From contig NC_134034.1 of assembly GCF_964204645.1 (NCBI RefSeq), forward strand, positions 3,628,072 through 3,692,071: a DNA stretch of 64,000 nucleotides, read 5' to 3'. A program made the position numbers and the translations under genes. Positions 46,195 to 58,000 of this stretch are shown here, piece by piece. The stretch's first letter is position 1. Each line of letters begins with the position of its first letter. The stretch comes from Tubulanus polymorphus. Lineage: Eukaryota; Nemertea; Palaeonemertea; Tubulaniformes; Tubulanidae. Under the pieces are notes generated by a model, which ran no database searches, was not told the origin of the DNA, and worked only from the letters and a program-made list of their open reading frames with translations.

Positions 46195-46475
46195 AATTTT
46201 TTTGAGGGGTATTATTACTATTTCAAGAAAAAGGGCACTTCTTACCACGTAAAGGGGCACTTTCCTGTTGAAAAAGGCCAGATCTTAAATACGAAGGTAC
46301 CTGAATAAATAATTTGAGAATGGATAATTTTCAATTTCCTTTTAAAAATCTGATTGTATCCAAATTTCGAAAAATCTTGACCCAAATTTGTCGACACTGA
46401 CTTTTTGAAGGGCCATTGAAAATTTCGGGGGACCGTTCGCTACCCCTGAACCCTCTTTGGCACAAGCCTGACAAC
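46195..46475 (+). repeat. Dispersed element D, copy without MITE
   Basis: It matches 60405-60880 block for block (ATTTCAAGAAAAAGGGCAC, CAGATCTTAAATA, AAAATCTTGACCCAAATT, CCCTGAACCCTC) but lacks the TTAA MITE present there. Confidence 0.7.
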
Positions 46476-46914
46476 GGTCTATTGAAGTAAAATCCCAAAA
46501 CTTCATGTAAAAGCGAACATCAAGAAACAGTATATATTTCAATAATGCAAACCAACATGGTTCAAAAAGATAAACTTTATTCCAAACATAATTCCGTTAA
46601 CCAATTGAAGCCTTCCACACATATAACAATTCAGTTTTTTTCCTCATGAACACAATAATTCGAATATCAACCATTTACAATTTAAGGCGACATCAAAATG
46701 ATCAAAATCTATCTCACAGCCAGTTTTATCAACCAGGGGTCCACTTCTATAGCTATGGCTCTAGATTTTAAAACAACGCAATCGAAATGAACAAATTTCA
46801 ATTACTGAGACAAATCCGGCTTAATGCAACTAACTTTCCTCGGGATAATCAAGAGCTGATTTGGTCCTGTGGAACTCTGTCCAGTCTATGTATGGTAATG
46901 AAAAAGGCAGGTTT

Positions 46915-47125
46915 TAGACCAGTTTTAATTTAAAACCTACAAAAACTGGTTTTATATAGACCAGTTTTAACTTGAACCCAAAGATGCTGGTCTTTTAGAC
47001 AAGTTTCGACTATATCTAAGACCAGTTATACAGACCAGTTTTAACTGGGCAGTTTTCTTTAAACCAGTTTCTACTTAACTTATTTATATGGCTTGGTTTA
47101 TAGACCAGTTTTAACTTGAACCGAG
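46915..47125. repeat. Irregular AGACCAGTTTTAACTTGAAC repeats
   Basis: At least five partial copies of the phrase with variable spacing of 30-70 bp. Confidence 0.6.
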
Positions 47126-47395
47126 GGTGCTTCAAATGGAATTTGAACAAGCTGCTTCGTTAAAACTTATCTCTAAAACTGACAACAGGTTCACAGCTAA
47201 AACTAAGGGTATAGTCCAGCCAAGGTTGCAGAATAATAAACAAGAAAGTGTACTCCTCTCAAAACTAGAGTTTGAATTCAGCTCATTTAATCAAAGCTGC
47301 ATTTAACCGTAAAGTCAATCTTGGAATTTCAATTCAATTTCTGTTTTTTTTTTTCATTCCTGGAACATTTACACCACTATTATAGGATATATATA

Positions 47396-48515
47396 GGGAC
47401 CATTCATTTAGTACGTACGCAAAAATCTGTCGATTTCACTCAACAAACCGCAAGAAAGCTATCTTTGTAAATAATATTTGACGTTTATACCGTTGAGCGT
47501 AACACATTTTAGTTTTGTATCTAGTGGATAGGTGGCATCTCTCAGTACTGGGTACATAGATGCATAGTTGAGATTGGTAAAACATGGAGAATACACTGAG
47601 AAAAGGCACGAAAAATCGAACTAGAGGTCCAGGGACACCATGCCCACTTGGAAAGTGGTTTCAAATGCCCAACAATCTAACAATTTCAATATTCAATGCC
47701 CACTGGTGATAATATACAAAAACCAATGACCTTAAAACTCACCACAATCATAGAAAATGTCAGCAGCTACAATTTTGCAATGATTGTGATAACAATATAT
47801 GCCACAGTACCAATATAATATGGAAGTACTAAGTTATTCTACTATTCAACGCCCCCTGGTGACCATATAGAATAACTAACGACATTGAAACTCACCACAA
47901 TCATAGAACATGTTATGAGCTACAACTTTCCAATTGATTGTTGTAACAAAATATGCATATGTATCAATATAATGCAGAAAAACGGAGTACTGATGACACC
48001 AAGATGGCCGCCAATTGCGTGATAATTGGCTGATCAAAAATACCTGTCTCGGGTATTAAAGATCCCTTTCCATAGAATAGCCATCACAAATTTCAATGAG
48101 AAATGGCAAACCAATAGGAGGCAACAGGACTCAGAATTTTGGGCACAAAAAAGGTCACAGGACGGCCATCTCTAGTCCGATCGACCCAATTTTTTTTATG
48201 CTGATGAGCCCTTGAGCCTTTACAATGAATGTAAATCTAAAAAGAACATATTTGATGCTCATAGAACCGAATACCACGTTAATGTAACTGAGTAAAACCT
48301 GGCAGATATGAGTAATGCCGGAAAAATATATAAACAAACTGTGAATGAATAAAAGAAAGTGGCAGATTAAGAATTCATTAAAGAACTAAGATCACGCGAA
48401 ATGAAAGACCCAAAAAAATTCTGGAAATAACTCAATTCTAATAACAATAGAACAACGATAGACAATTTCACAGAACCCTCCCCCCCTCCTGCGTACGTAC
48501 TAAATGGATGGTCCC
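47396..48515. mobile_element. GTACGTAC-ended element, 1.1 kb
   Basis: The left end GGGACCATTCATTTAGTACG and the right end GTACTAAATGGATGGTCCC are inverted repeats. The interior has a two-fold imperfect repeat near 47690 and 47845 (CAATGCCCACTGGTGATAAT / CAACGCCCCCTGGTGACCAT). No transposase frame was seen. The ends might belong to two separate short elements. Confidence 0.5.
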
Positions 48516-48945
48516 GTAAACAAATACTGGCACAGTCTTTATCTAATCCAGATTTCGATCTCATTTAGATTACACGAATAGTCCACCTATACATAAATGA
48601 ATATAAAATATCGCGTTGAATTTGGATTTCTCGTACGAACGCGATGAATTTCATAGGTCCCGAATGATCTGGATTAAGCCAGTTTCACTATACCTCGGAT
48701 TTCTCGTGAATTCCGTCAGTTCCGAATAATCGGGATCGAGTCCGTTGTACCGTAGATGGGATTCCTTATAAAGCGGATAAATTTCACCGGCCAGGAGCGC
48801 GGGGATCAACGCAGTTCTACTCAAAACCTTCGATTTCTTGGATTAATCGGATGAGAAATTCATCGGTTCCGAATGATCTTTATCAAGCTGGTCTTTACGA
48901 GTCAAATACATATAACCGCAGTAGCCGTAGCGTTAACTGAGGTCT

Positions 48946-49081
48946 TCAGTCCGTCATTTCGAAATAATCGAAATAATCCACTTTCTTTTCGACCCTTTTC
49001 GTTTTCATCAAATCGTGATTGGAATCGAAGGGCGTCAATCCCGAGATATTCGTGCTTTGTTTACTCGCTTGCGCAGCTGTT
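48946..49081 (-). CDS. NFX1: NFX1 last exon
   Basis: Acceptor GTTTTACAG; enters in phase 2; reads [20 protein letters not shown] and [12 protein letters not shown] before TGA. This matches the VDYFD motif that ends NFX1 proteins. Confidence 0.9.
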
Positions 49082-52000
49082 CTGTAAAACAATAAAAGAA
49101 CAAATTACTCCACAGGGCTCGACGGAAACAATGCTCACTTGGGAGCTGGAAATGGTTGACGATCTGAATAGTTCAGTAATCGGAATGATTAGAAAATCCC
49201 CGGGCCCGGTTTTATAGGCAGGTATAATCTTTAAACCCGGGGGTTAACTCATTTGAACAAGAATTGGGTTAACCCCCGGCTTAAAGATAATACCAGTCTA
49301 TAAAACTGAGCCCTAGGCCTAGTTTCAGGAAAAATTTAACTCAAATTTTTGGTCCAATTGCTATTGGTTACTTCATGTTTTCAATAAGGACAAAAATCCG
49401 CACTTTCTGACTTTTTTCACAAAACCGACCCCTGGTGAATGCAAACACAATGTCCTTGAAATTGGCCGCAATGATATAGAATCATCCTCACTTGCCAGGG
49501 TCCAGTATCACTCCCGAACTCGCTTCCACCACCCCTCTGGCCTCATGAAGCGTGATTTCATTACTGGCGCTTTTGCGCATGACGTCATATATCGATTTGC
49601 GAAATACTTCCTTGTTCGGTAAAACGTTCGCTGATTGGTCAATTAAAACGGGAAAACCAACAGGTTGGTACAACTGGAAGATTGGTACAACCGGATTCTG
49701 GTCGGCTAGTAACAACTCTAACGACTCCTGAGGTCAAGGGGTTTGGGGAACAGCTTTAGTGTAGTGGGTTCGAATCCCTTGAAAGGTGAAGATGATATAG
49801 AATGCGATGCAGGCTAAAAATGATTTTTCAGTATCAATTTGCTGTACCCCTTCAAACGTTCTTTCTTCCACTTTCAATCATCCGCACATAACACATGTTC
49901 AGTACTTCACCTGAGACAATTTCGCTAATTGAAAATGAACTACGAACCCCGAACATTAGACATATATCATCAGTTAACAGTCAGGGGCCAGTTGCTTAAA
50001 AGTTGGTTAAAGATAACCGGTCGTTAAATACCATAGTAACAATGAAATTTCAATTGTCACCATATCAACTATCCACTGGTTAACTCTGACCAACTTTTGA
50101 GCAACCGGCCCCAGAATGTCTCGAAACTTCATATATTTTTAGAAGATTTTCAATTGAAATCCTTTCTTTACTTACGCGATTTCCTTCTCAGATTTATTAT
50201 GAGGTATCGGTACCGGACGTTTGCCGTGGATTTCTCTTTGAACACACGTCGTTAACGTTACGTTCGGTAACCAACATTTATCCCTGAAAAATACGTGCGC
50301 ACAAATCATAAAGGATTCGATTCGACAATTCCATAGGTTTGAATCGAACGTGAAAACAAGCTCAGTTTCAAAACCAACCATGATGCATTATAGAGCAGTA
50401 TAAAACTAGTGGGACAGTCACGGCTTAGATTTAAGACCATTCTAAGAATACCTTAGTTCTTAAGTCAATCTAACAACTCAAGATCACACTTAAAATTTTG
50501 GAATGATTTGAGACTTAACTCACGAATGTGTTACTGAGCCCTACACGGACCATAAACACAACTTAACATATATGAAGACTGTAATATAAATATCTGAATA
50601 AACGTTGAATAAACTACTAGCTCCACAAAACTTTTCAGATTTCAGATTTTCATTCTTATTGCTGGATTTTAATACTATGATTACAGCATGGACAGAGCGT
50701 TTCATCAATAGGGGGACTGAGTGTTTTATCGGGTAGGCCACTTTTATTTTACCAGACTATATTCCCTGAAATTAATGTTGTTTTTCTCGTCTCAGTCAAC
50801 TAGGATTTCAAACGGAAACTGTTTGATGATACGCGTGATCTAATTATCTCAACAAATTCCCCGACTTTTCCCATGATTTCCGAGTAAGACGCCACTCCGA
50901 TCAATGGTTATGTAATCGTCGATCTCTTACTTGTACGCGGTGGCGACGACGTTCTTCTTCGGTTCTTGGTCGTAGCTCTGGGTCTTACAGCCGTACCACT
51001 CGGCGAGTTCGTGCAGCAGACGCCGCTGTTCACGATTCATCGGCGCGAACGAATGACTGCGATTCGGGTGTTTCGATTGTTTCGCGTTCTGCACGAGCGC
51101 ACAAAACGATTTCTCCACGTTCGCCACGAACGCCGAGTTTAATCTGAAAAACAACGGAAAACGTTTTTTGCTCAGCGGCCACCGGTCTAAACATCTGGAC
51201 CCAGTTCCACGTTCATGAGTTAGAGTTAACTCTGAGTTAAAATTAGTTCATTTCCAATGAGTTAACTCAGGGTCAAATTTTAACTCCGGAACAGTGTAAC
51301 TGGACCCTGACGTTGTTTTTCACCGGTAGATCATTTATTTATTATGAACGCATAAAATTTGAATATTTCAATCCCCCCTCCCCCTGTACGCAAAATGGGC
51401 CATTTTTTCATAAACATTAAGCATTACAGTACGCAATTGCATGTAACCCTACCCCTCCCCTAATGCATACATAATAAATGAATGACCCCTAATGAAGGGA
51501 GTGGGGCCAGGGTTTGTGTTGGTGTAAGGCAATCAAACCCTGGCAAGCGACGATGAAAGCGGGGCAGCCAGAGGCAACATCGTTCCATAACATATCGGCG
51601 CATAACATGTTCAATTCTCTTAGGAGTTTTCAGGAGTATAAGTGTATATGTCCTGACCCGGCAGTGCGGTTTAGAACTCAACACGGATCTTTGCGAATGC
51701 GATACGAACCTGGCGAAATCTTTGAGAAACGTTGAATAAGACGGATTTCCGAGTTTGGACTCGAGGTTTGGATTCGTGATCTCCAGCGCTAGCGCTATTC
51801 GTCGATTCCTTTCGATTCGACCGCATTCTTCATTGCAATCAATACTAGAAGAAATTCGCAAAAAAATACGATGTCTTATTTTAACGCTTAAAATCAACTG
51901 AGAAGCATTTTACGGCGAAATCTTTACTTGGAGTGTGGATCGAGCCTTGCATACCATTAGCACAGATATCGATATGCAGCCCTTCTCAGAATTTCGGCAT

Positions 52001-55000
52001 ACGTATAGTAGCGTGAATGATCAGTTTTTGAAAATTTTCTTATAAAATGTCTTATACCTGGTGTTTGTAGTTCATTTCGAAATAAAAATATCTAGGGTGA
52101 ACTACCCCTGCTGATCAAAAGTGAAGTGTGAAGTGTGGACGATCAGTTTTTGAAAATTTACTTATAAAATGTCTTATACCTGGTGTTTGTAGTTTATTTC
52201 AAAATAAAAATATCTAGGGTGAACTACCCCTGCTAATCGCAAGTGAAGTGTGAAGTGTGGATGATCAGTTTTTGAAAATTTACTTATAAAATGTCTTATA
52301 CCTGGTGTTTGTAGTTTATTTAAAAATAAAAATATCTAGGGTGAACTACCTCTGCTGATCAAAAGTGAAGTGTGAAGTGTGGACGATCAGTTTTTGAAAA
52401 TTTACTTATAAAATGTCTTATACCTGGTGTTTGTAGTTCATTTCGAAATAAAAATATCTAGGGTGAACTACCTCTGGTGATCAAAAGTGAAGTGTGAAGT
52501 GTGGACGATCAGTTTTTGAAAATTTACTTACAAAACGTCTTATACCTGGTGTTTGTAGTTCATTTCAAAATAAAAATATCTAGGGTGAACTACCCCTGCT
52601 AATCGCAAGTGAAGTGTGAAGTGTGGATGATCAGTTTTTGAAAATTTACTTATAAAATGTCTTATACCTGGTGTTTATAGTTCATTTCAAAATAAAAATA
52701 TCTAGGGTGAACTACCTCTGCTGATCGCAAGTGAAGTGTGAAGTGTGGACGATCAGTTTTTGAAAATTTACTTATAAAATGTCTTATACCTGGTGTTTGT
52801 AGTTCATTTCAAAATAAAAATATCTAGGGTGAACTACCTCTGCTGATCAAAAGTGAAGTGTGAAGTGTGGACGATCAGTTTTTGAAAATTTACTTATAAA
52901 ACGTCTTATACCTGGTGTTTGTAGTTCATTTCGAAATAAAAATATCTAGGGTGAACTACCTCTGGTGATCAAAAGTGAAGTGTGAAGTGTGGACGATCAG
53001 TTTTTGAAAATTTACTTATAAAATGTCTTATACCTGGTCTTTGTAGTTCATTTCAAAATAAAAATATCTAGGGTGAACTACCTCTGCTGATCAAAAGTGA
53101 AGTGTGGACGATCAGTTTTTGAAAATTTACTTATAAAACGTCTTATACCTGGTGTTTGTAGTTCATTTCGAAATAAAAATATCTAGGGTGAACTACCTCT
53201 GGTGATCAAAAGTGAAGTGTGAAGTGTGGACGATCAGTTTTTGAAAATTTACTTATAAAATGTCTTATACCTGGTGTTTGTAGTTCATTTCGAAATAAAA
53301 ATATCTAGGGTGAACTACCTCTGGTGATCAAAAGTGAAGTGTGAAGTGTGGACGATCAGTTTTTGAAAATTTACTTATAAAACGTCTTATACCTGGTGTT
53401 TGTAGTTCATTTCAAAATAAAAATATCTAGGGTGAACTACCCCTGCTAATCGCAAGTGAAGTGTGAAGTGTGGATGATCAGTTTTTGAAAATTTACTTAT
53501 AAAACGTCTTATACCTGGTGTTTGTAGTTTATTTCAAAATAAAAATATCTAGGGTGAACTACCCCTGCTAATCGCAAGTGAAGTGTGAAGTGTGGATGAT
53601 CAGTTTTTGAAAATTTACTTATAAAACGTCTTATACCTGGTGTTTGTAGTTTATTTCAAAATAAAAATATCTAGGGTGAACTACCCCTGCTGATCGCAAG
53701 TGAAGTGTGAAGTGTGGACGATCAGTTTTGGAAAGTGTGCCGATAAAATATCTAATATCTGGTGATTTGCAGATCATATTCAATTGAATATGTTTATAGT
53801 TTTTGAAAGTTGCTCAAAAGTTGGTTAAAGATAACTGGCAGATAAATACCATGGTCACAATAAACTTTTAATTGTCACTATGTCAGCGGTCCACTGGTGA
53901 ACTCTAACCGACTTATGAGCAACTGGCGCTAGAAAAGTAAATATCTTACCGATGGATCTTGGCCGCAGTTGATTTATTGATCAATGATTTGAGATCGATA
54001 TTGTTTCCGGATTGAATGTCGATGATCCGATTGGTTAAAGAGGAAGTCGTTATTCTGTAAGTTGAATAAACATGATAATTAGTTAGATCGATTCGGGATA
54101 ATGTAAACTAAAGAGGTTTAAGATAAGCCTGCGTTATTCTACGGAATCCCTCCACGACACTAACTATATGTACCTAATAATCATGCCGAGATTTTTGGCA
54201 CCAGTGTGAACGATTGACACGGTCTAATCAAACTCAGGCATAATCTTAAAAGCACCGCTTACGAATTCAGACCAGTCTTAACACCTTAAACATTTCGATT
54301 GTTTCTAAATTTCATGTTCTTAAGTCGCAATTGAATGCACAAAATACGTGATTTTCATCTGTAAATATTCTGTCTATCCGGACCTACCAAAGTTGTTTTG
54401 AATGAAAGCAACATCTAACGGATGTCAGCATGTCAGGCTAACACTCAGGTGATCGGTGTTGACATGTACGTAGATCTATGTCCAAAACCCTACGCGAACG
54501 AACTCATTGGACGCAAAAATATATCCAAAACGTTCAAGGGGTTTTAAGACTTTAGGGGTTCGACCATTATCGAACTAAACCCGCAACAACTATCTTATTA
54601 GGCCAGGATGAAATATCAGCATTAGGGGCTTACCACATTGGGGTGATTCATTTATTACGTACGCATTATGGGAGGGGGATGGGTCAATTGCGTACTGTAA
54701 TGCTTAGTGTATATGAAAAAATGGCCGATTTTGCGTACAGAGGGGGATGAAAATTTCAAATTTCATGCGTACGTAACAAATGAATGATCCCATTTGATGA
54801 AATAGTACGGTTCTAGTTTCAATGACCAGAAACACTATTTCGTTCTTTATCATATATGCAGTGGTCATTGATACTGGATGCTGACTATATAACGTATCAA
54901 AATTGACAAGAACTTGTAGAAATATCAACGTTGCATCAGACTTAATGAAAAATACCCACAGCTGATGATTTAATGAATTCATTCTGACGGTTTCAAGGTT

Positions 55001-58000
55001 TTGACTAAACTTCGTCAACAGATGATAAGATAAAAACCCACAAATTTACAAATTAAAAGAAATCTAAAATCGAGAATTTATTAATTGAAACAATCTAAAA
55101 TATAGAGATTATCATCAGGTGTCTAGTGTGAAATCGAAACGTCGTGTTCTTTTATTTTAGATTGTTTCAATTGATAAATTCTCGATTTTAGATTTCTTTT
55201 AATTTTTAAATAGTGGGTTTTTATCTTATCATCTGTTCACCACGTTTGAGTGCGGTTATCGAACCATTCGTCAACAGATTTTTGTTTCATCGATGACGAA
55301 GTTCAGCGAAAACTTTGAGACTGTCAGAATAAATTCAGTTGGCCCGTAGGAAATTGGAAATTTTTGAAAAAATATTCACTTTTTATACTCCATTACGAGG
55401 GCGGTGTCTTCTTGTTTACCGCCGAGGTTGCATATTACGTTCTCCGACCTATGACCACAGGCACAAGTTATCTTCATCTGAAAATAAAATTGAAGGTGTA
55501 CACTATAACCGGTCGGATGATCAATGTTTAGATACGTAGCTTAGACATGGCCATTTCTGGACTAACTCGGACAAAAAGGTTGTAAAGCGCTCGCGCAGGT
55601 GGTGTCGGATGATGGGAGTGCTCCCGCGCAAAATTGAACGCTAAGAGAAGCAATTTCACAATTTCTGGCATTTCAAGGGCGAAAATTTTGCTTCGTTTTC
55701 ATACAATTTGGCCTCATGTAAGTAAGTGCATCTATTGAATGAAAACGAATTAAAAAGTGTTATTAATGAGTGAATATTTGGATTAATCGATGCTCAAATT
55801 GGCATCCGGGCGGACCTTCAACAATAATGAGAGTTCAGACTCCCTGAAACCTCTCTAAATACAGACCTCAGATAACCGGTAAATGAGACAGGAGGATGCC
55901 AGATCTCCAGGTCACCTATCATTTATCTCCATTTCATTTACCATTTATCTGAGGCCTGTATTTAGAGAGGTTTCAGGGAGTCTGAACTCTCATTATTGGT
56001 GAAGGTCTGCCCGGATGCCAATTTGAGCATCGATTTCAAAATATTCACCTATATACCTGGAGATCATGTTACCGTAAACAGGAGATGAATAAGTGAGCTG
56101 GAGATAAATGATAATTGAACTGGAGATAAATAATAGGTGACCTGGAGATCATGGTACCGTAAGCAGGGGATGAATAAGTGAGCTGGAGATAAATGATAAT
56201 TGAACTGGAGATAAATAAAAGGTGACCTGGAGATCATGTTACCGTAAACAGGGGATGAATAAGTGAGCTGGAGATAAATGATAATTGAACTGGAGATAAA
56301 TAAAAGGTGACCTGGAGATCATGTTACCGTAAACAGGGGATGAATAAGTGAGCTGGAGATAAATGATAATTGAACTGGAGATAAATAAAAGGTGACCAGG
56401 AGATCATGTTACCGTAAACAGGAGATGAATAAGTGAGCTGGAGATAAATGATAATTGAACTGGAGATAAATAATAAGTGACCTGGAGATCATGTTACCGT
56501 AAACAGGAGATGAATAAGTGAGCTGGAGATAAATGATAATTGAACTGGAGATAAATAATAGGTGACCTGGAGATCATGGTACCATAAACAGGAGATGAAT
56601 AAGTGAGCTGGAGATAAATGATAATTGAACTGGAGATAAATAAAAGGTGACCTGGAGATCATGGTACAGTAAACAGGGGATGAATAAGTGAGCTGGAGAT
56701 AAATGATAATTGAACTGGAGATAAATAATAGGTGACCTGGAGATCATGGTACCATAAACAGGAGATGAATAAGTGAGCTGGAGATAAATAATAGGTGACC
56801 TGGAGATCATGGTACCGTAAGCAGGGGATGAATAAGTGAGCTGGAGATAAATGATAATTGAACTGGAGATAAATGAGACAAACTGAAACAACAGCCTTAC
56901 CTCGGCTTTACAGGCGGTTTGAGGACACGGCCAGTTACCGTGGCAGGGAGCAGCGCACGCGTGACCGCATAGCTCACGAGCTAGAACGCATAGCTGTTTA
57001 CAAACTTCCCCCTCTTCGAGACAAACTCCCTACAAAGAATAAGGTTAATTCCATAAATGTCTGGTTTCGATTAGATGAATTAGTGATACCTATTGGAAAA
57101 AAGATTTTTCTTACCTTGTGGCAGGTTTTTTGGCATTTATGATTTGAGCAAGATAGAAGTTTATTGCACGGCAAACCGCAAGAAATGTCCACGCGGTAGC
57201 ACGGGATGAATTTACGCAACTGAAAAAGAAAATTTCGTCCTCACGTGAAAAATAAATACAACATTTGACAAGGAGCCAATAACGCTACTGCAGCAATCAA
57301 AGACTCCACTTGTTACGAGCAAGGACACACCAGGTGTCGCTAGTGTGTAGTAGGACATTAACTACTGCAGCAATAGAGAATTCCACTTGTGTCAAGTGAG
57401 GATCCAACGGGTCTCATTAGTAGCTGTTTTGTCTTCTGCGCTTCAATTACGTCTAGATTTCAATTAAAATCCAATCACTTTTGCTCTCAAAGTAAAACCT
57501 ACTGTTAGTTATGCCATCTGGTGGCAGAGCTGATATTTTCCTCTTCTAAAAATCCTCTTGATCAACTTAGTGAAAATGTTTAAAAAATGTCACCGTGAGC
57601 GATGATTTTGTACATACCTCATGTCCGCCCATGCACATTTTTTCTGTTAGTTCCGTACACGGTGGACAGGTGGCGTCGGAGTGACAGTTATGGCGTACGG
57701 GGTGATCGCACGAGTGTTTCCTGGTACACAGCTGATGACATTCGGGCGGTTTAGCCCCGCACGGGATCGGCGGGTACTGAATTTCATGACCGCAGTAACA
57801 TGTTAACTCGTCGAAACCTGAAAACAGAAGAATTTTTTTACCTTTTTAAATTTTGACATTTTAGAAAATATCTCCGCCCGTTTTCACAGCTAAGGCCCCC
57901 GGTTTCACCAGAAAAATAAGATTAACTCTAAATCGACACGTGAAAAACCGAATAAATTCAAAGTTAGAATCGAACTGCAACATGTTAGCTGCCACCATGC

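Larger units (their letters stand above)
45476..48945. other. Intergenic region between INSIG and NFX1
   Basis: No gene recognised. It contains a B-box-like GGGTTCGAATCCATG (45570), element D (46195-46475), irregular AGACCAGTTTTAACTTGAAC repeats (46915-47125), and the long GTACGTAC-ended element (47396-48515). Confidence 0.5.

Noticed and set aside
49770-49800. Perfect B box GGGTTCGAATCCC as a tRNA gene
   Set aside because: No A box at the right distance and no cloverleaf; at most a SINE or pseudo-tRNA remnant. The same holds for 45570.
51990-53770. Regular repeats that might suggest CRISPR
   Set aside because: Units are contiguous and 122 bp long with no unique spacers; eukaryotic gene context.
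56574-56891. 105-codon minus-strand frame with repeated [20 protein letters not shown]-like peptide
   Set aside because: It is a translation of the 85-bp tandem array; the repeat length not being a multiple of three makes the peptide change frame from unit to unit.
56873-57142. 89-codon plus-strand frame
   Set aside because: Antisense to NFX1 exons 7 and 8, whose homology and splice sites are clear.
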